From Actinomycetota bacterium (lineage in GTDB: Bacteria > Actinomycetota > Thermoleophilia > Gaiellales > Gaiellaceae), in contig JACDER010000076.1 of the NCBI GenBank assembly GCA_013816275.1, positions 1 through 6,985 on the forward strand: a DNA stretch of 6,985 nt. Reading direction: 5' to 3'. Below the pieces are notes generated by a model. The model saw only the letters and a program-made list of their open reading frames with translations. It was not told where the DNA came from and searched no databases. The stretch's first letter is position 1, and each line of letters begins with the position of its first letter. Positions 5,249-6,985 of this stretch are shown in pieces. The translations under genes and the position numbers were made by a program.

Positions 5249-5257
5249 GGAAAGGGG
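5249..5257 (+). promoter_or_regulatory. Shine-Dalgarno site of the eRF1-like gene
   Basis: The purine run GGAAAGGGG ends three bases before the ATG at 5261, and its GGAAAGG part gives a spacing of five. It is the clearest ribosome binding site in the window and fixes the start of this gene. Confidence 0.55.
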
Positions 5258-5260
5258 TGT

Positions 5261-6394
5261 ATGGCGGCGACTGTGAGCTGGGACAGCCTGCGAGAGCTGG
5301 CGAACTTCCAAGCCGAGAACGGCTGCGCGATCAGTCTCTACGTCGATCTTGACCCGAGCATCACGCCGACGGCGGACGATGCTCATTCACGCGTCAATTC
5401 GCTGCTCGACTCCGGCCGGCAGCGCACGCCACGCTCTCTCGGCCACGCGCAGCGCGAGGGGCTCAAGGGCGACTTCGAGCGGCTGGAGCGATTCTTCGAG
5501 CAGGAGTTCAACCGCGACGGCGCCCACGGCCTCGCCGTCTTCTGCGGGGGATTGGACAATTTCTGGAGGCCGATGGCGCTGACCGACTCGGTTCCCGACC
5601 AGATCAAGATCGGCAAGACGCTCTACGTCGCCCCGCTCGTCCCGCTCGTCGGGCGCGGTGAGGGCGCGATCGTGGCGAGCGTCGGGCGGGAGCAGGGCTA
5701 CCTCTACGGTCTCCAGGCCGGCCGCTTGCATGAGATTGCAAAGCACTCCGAGGACCTGCCCGGCCGGCATGATCAGGGGGGCTGGTCGCGGGCCAACTAC
5801 CAGCGCCACATCGAGTCGCTCGTGCTCAATCACCTTCGGCGCGTCGCTGAAGAGCTCGACCGTCAGGTGCGGCGTCTACGCGGGGCGCACGTTGTGATCG
5901 TCTGCACTGAGGAGACGCGCGGTGAGCTTCAGGACATGCTGTCGAAAGAGGTGCTGAGGGTGGTCATCGGCTGGGCGCAGGCCGAAGCGCATGCGACCCC
6001 GACCGAGCTGCTCGAGGTCGTGCAGCCGGTGCTGGAACGCTGGCGCGAACAAGAGGAGAAAGAGGCGGTCGAGCGCTGGCGTGAGGAGGAAGGCCGCAAC
6101 GGACGGGCCGCCGCCGGGTGGGAGCAGACGCTCGAGGCCGCCTCCGACGCGCGCGTCGAGCTCCTCCTGTACGCGGACGGGGCCGACCATCAGGCCTGGC
6201 AGTGCCCGAAATGCGGACGGGCTTCGCTGACGGCCGGAAACTGTCCGCTCGACGGAACGCGGATGGAGGAGAGTGACCACGGCCTCGATCTCGCCGTGCA
6301 CCAGACGCTCGGCCACGGGGGACGCGTATGGGCGCTCCGTCACCGCCGCGATCTCGAGCCGTTCGAGGGGATCGGCGCCCTCTTGCGCTTCTGA
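5261..6394 (+). CDS. Bacterial eRF1-like protein, Vms1/Ankzf1 (baeRF10) type peptidyl-tRNA hydrolase
   Basis: A 377-residue soluble protein resembling the bacterial archaeo-eukaryotic release factor family 10, also annotated as Vms1/Ankzf1-type peptidyl-tRNA hydrolases. By homology such proteins are thought to release nascent chains from stalled ribosomes or free peptidyl-tRNA; direct evidence for this subgroup is scarce. The N-terminal alpha/beta part is about 1-125. The central domain (about 130-260) carries the loop GRHDQGGWSRANYQRHIE (168-185) at the place of the eRF1 GGQ loop: GG is kept, Trp175 replaces Gln, and Gln181 is nearby. A charged helix rich in Glu and Arg (258-280) precedes the third, L7Ae-like domain. 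That domain carries a zinc-knuckle-like C315-x2-C318-x9-C328 followed by PLDG, with Asp331 perhaps the fourth ligand, and ends in the family-type GIGALLRF (370-377). The Shine-Dalgarno fixes the ATG. A GNAT gene overlaps its 3' end, so the two are probably co-transcribed. Confidence 0.88.
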   Translation: MAATVSWDSLRELANFQAENGCAISLYVDLDPSITPTADDAHSRVNSLLDSGRQRTPRSLGHAQREGLKGDFERLERFFEQEFNRDGAHGLAVFCGGLDNFWRPMALTDSVPDQIKIGKTLYVAPLVPLVGRGEGAIVASVGREQGYLYGLQAGRLHEIAKHSEDLPGRHDQGGWSRANYQRHIESLVLNHLRRVAEELDRQVRRLRGAHVVIVCTEETRGELQDMLSKEVLRVVIGWAQAEAHATPTELLEVVQPVLERWREQEEKEAVERWREEEGRNGRAAAGWEQTLEAASDARVELLLYADGADHQAWQCPKCGRASLTAGNCPLDGTRMEESDHGLDLAVHQTLGHGGRVWALRHRRDLEPFEGIGALLRF

Positions 6395-6894
6395 ACGTCG
6401 CGCTCGAGCCGCTCGCCGAGTTGCTCGAGGACCCGGGTGTCCAGCAGTACACGATGGTCCCCGTCCCCGTCCCCGTCCCCGTCCCGGTTCCGTCCGGCTT
6501 CGAGCGGACCTGGCTCGACCGCTACGAGGAGGGCCGCAGGGACGGTACGCGCGAGGGGTTCGCCGTCGTGGACGAGGACGGCTCGTTTCTCGGGCTCGCC
6601 CTCGCGTTCGCGATCGACCGGGAGGGGCATGAGCTCGAGCTCGGCTACACGGTCGCGCCCGCTGCGCGGGGTCGGGGAGTCGCGAGCGTCGCGCTCCGCC
6701 TGCTGACGGACTGGGCCGTGCGCGAGCTCGATCCTCAGCGGATCCAGCTGCAGATCTCGGCGGACAATCCTGGGTCGAAGCGGGTCGCCGTCCGCGCGGG
6801 TTACGTGTACGAGGGGACGCGCCGTTCCGCCCAGTTCAAGCAGGGCATCCGCCAGGACCTGGAGATCTGGTCGCGCCTGCCGGATGACCCCTAG
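6328..6894 (+). CDS. GNAT-family N-acetyltransferase, RimJ/RimL-like
   Basis: Acetyl-CoA-dependent N-acetyltransferase of the GNAT fold, closest in pattern to RimJ/RimL-type enzymes (188 residues from this start). Visible elements: the first strand and helix RPLALLNVALEPLAELLEDP (17-36), a strand pair FAVVDEDGSFLGLALAF (78-94), the strand ELELGYTVAP (102-111), the acetyl-CoA loop RGRGVA (114-119) fitting R-x-x-G-x-A, and the late segment DNPGSKRVAVRAGY (146-159) with the conserved Asn, Ser and Gly-Tyr. The protein substrate is unknown; ribosomal protein or small-molecule acetylation are both possible. A (Val-Pro)6 run at 44-55 sits in the substrate-side loop. The start is uncertain: ATG 6328 has GGGGGA five bases upstream but overlaps the eRF1-like gene by 67 bases. 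The next in-frame ATG (6454) would cut off the first strand and helix. A CTG at 6391 overlapping the upstream TGA is a remote alternative. Confidence 0.9.
   Translation: MGAPSPPRSRAVRGDRRPLALLNVALEPLAELLEDPGVQQYTMVPVPVPVPVPVPSGFERTWLDRYEEGRRDGTREGFAVVDEDGSFLGLALAFAIDREGHELELGYTVAPAARGRGVASVALRLLTDWAVRELDPQRIQLQISADNPGSKRVAVRAGYVYEGTRRSAQFKQGIRQDLEIWSRLPDDP
6457..6492 (+). repeat. Six-unit hexanucleotide repeat coding for Val-Pro
   Basis: Four exact GTCCCC units (6457-6480) are followed by GTCCCG and GTTCCG. All six encode Val-Pro within the GNAT gene. Unit length is a multiple of three, so slippage would lengthen or shorten the loop by two residues without changing frame. The identical codons in four units point to recent expansion, in contrast with the two diverged units at the 3' end. 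Confidence 0.9.
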
Positions 6895-6931
6895 GAGGGC
6901 TTGGCGAAATACAGTCTGTGCCGTCGGGCCG

Positions 6932-6952
6932 CGCCGCCGCCCCGAGGCGGCG
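6932..6952 (+). terminator. GC-rich hairpin after the GNAT gene, possible terminator
   Basis: CGCCGCC (6932-6938) pairs perfectly with GGCGGCG (6946-6952) around a seven-base loop, with a possible outer G-T pair (6931/6953). It starts 37 bases after the GNAT stop. No T-run follows, so it does not fit the classical intrinsic type. U-poor hairpin terminators have been proposed in high-GC actinobacteria, which makes a terminator role plausible for the eRF1-like/GNAT pair. Confidence 0.5.
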
Positions 6953-6966
6953 TCCTCAGTCGCGTC

Positions 6967-6983
6967 CGTATGACAGGCATACG
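6967..6983. repeat. Inverted repeat CGTATG-N5-CATACG at the window edge
   Basis: Two perfect six-base arms flank ACAGG just before the window ends. It is less GC-rich than its surroundings. It could be an operator for a gene beyond the edge or a second small hairpin after the GNAT gene; the window does not show which. The rest of the 6895-6985 stretch shows only the GC-rich hairpin and no gene that I can support. Confidence 0.5.
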
Positions 6984-6985
6984 AA

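Noticed and set aside
1..6985. Insertion sequence, prophage, CRISPR array, toxin-antitoxin or RNA gene
   Set aside because: I looked for transposase or integrase motifs, spaced direct repeats, tRNA-like cloverleafs and small paired genes and found none that could be supported.

Overview
The window is GC-rich (about two thirds G+C by eye), with GTG starts, weak Shine-Dalgarno signals and gene types that recur together in high-GC actinobacteria: an ABATE/CGNR regulator, endonuclease III, a CorA transporter, thioredoxin reductase and a bacterial eRF1-like (Vms1/Ankzf1, baeRF10-type) protein. I infer an actinobacterium, most likely of the Thermoleophilia (Gaiellales/Solirubrobacterales). That placement rests on remembered family resemblance, not on a search. 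I see no mobile element, CRISPR array, tRNA or rRNA.

Layout. The left edge (1-78) holds a compact divergent control region: an inverted repeat with an AT-rich centre. To its right is a CGNR zinc-finger regulator (79-606, +); to its left may lie the first codons of an oppositely oriented gene. Endonuclease III (616-1284, +) and a small helical protein of unknown function (1322-1615, +) follow. Next are three minus-strand genes: thioredoxin reductase (3978-3010), a CorA-type metal transporter (2972-2064) and a small zinc-ribbon/PAS protein (2048-1602). The 3' end of the last overlaps the helical protein gene tail to tail. The trxB start faces a promoter with a palindromic site that drives a secreted, cysteine-rich protein (4062-5168, +) built from three related modules. 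After a 92-base gap come the eRF1-like protein (5261-6394, +) and an overlapping GNAT acetyltransferase (to 6894, +). The last 90 bases hold a GC-rich hairpin and a second inverted repeat cut off near the window edge.

Working together. Most of the window is housekeeping: DNA base repair (Nth), thiol redox balance (TrxB), divalent metal flux (CorA) and probably ribosome or peptidyl-tRNA quality control (eRF1-like protein, possibly with the acetyltransferase). Two themes stand out. First, five CDS starts, plus the possible divergent start, are preceded by TAnnnT followed by exactly six bases. This suggests leaderless transcripts, even for closely packed genes that look like an operon. Second, the secreted protein has a regular three-fold pattern of cysteine pairs that suggests an extracellular beta-sandwich repeat protein of unknown role. 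I found no clear multi-gene novel system; the best leads are the promoter architecture, the divergent palindrome and the triple-module secreted protein.
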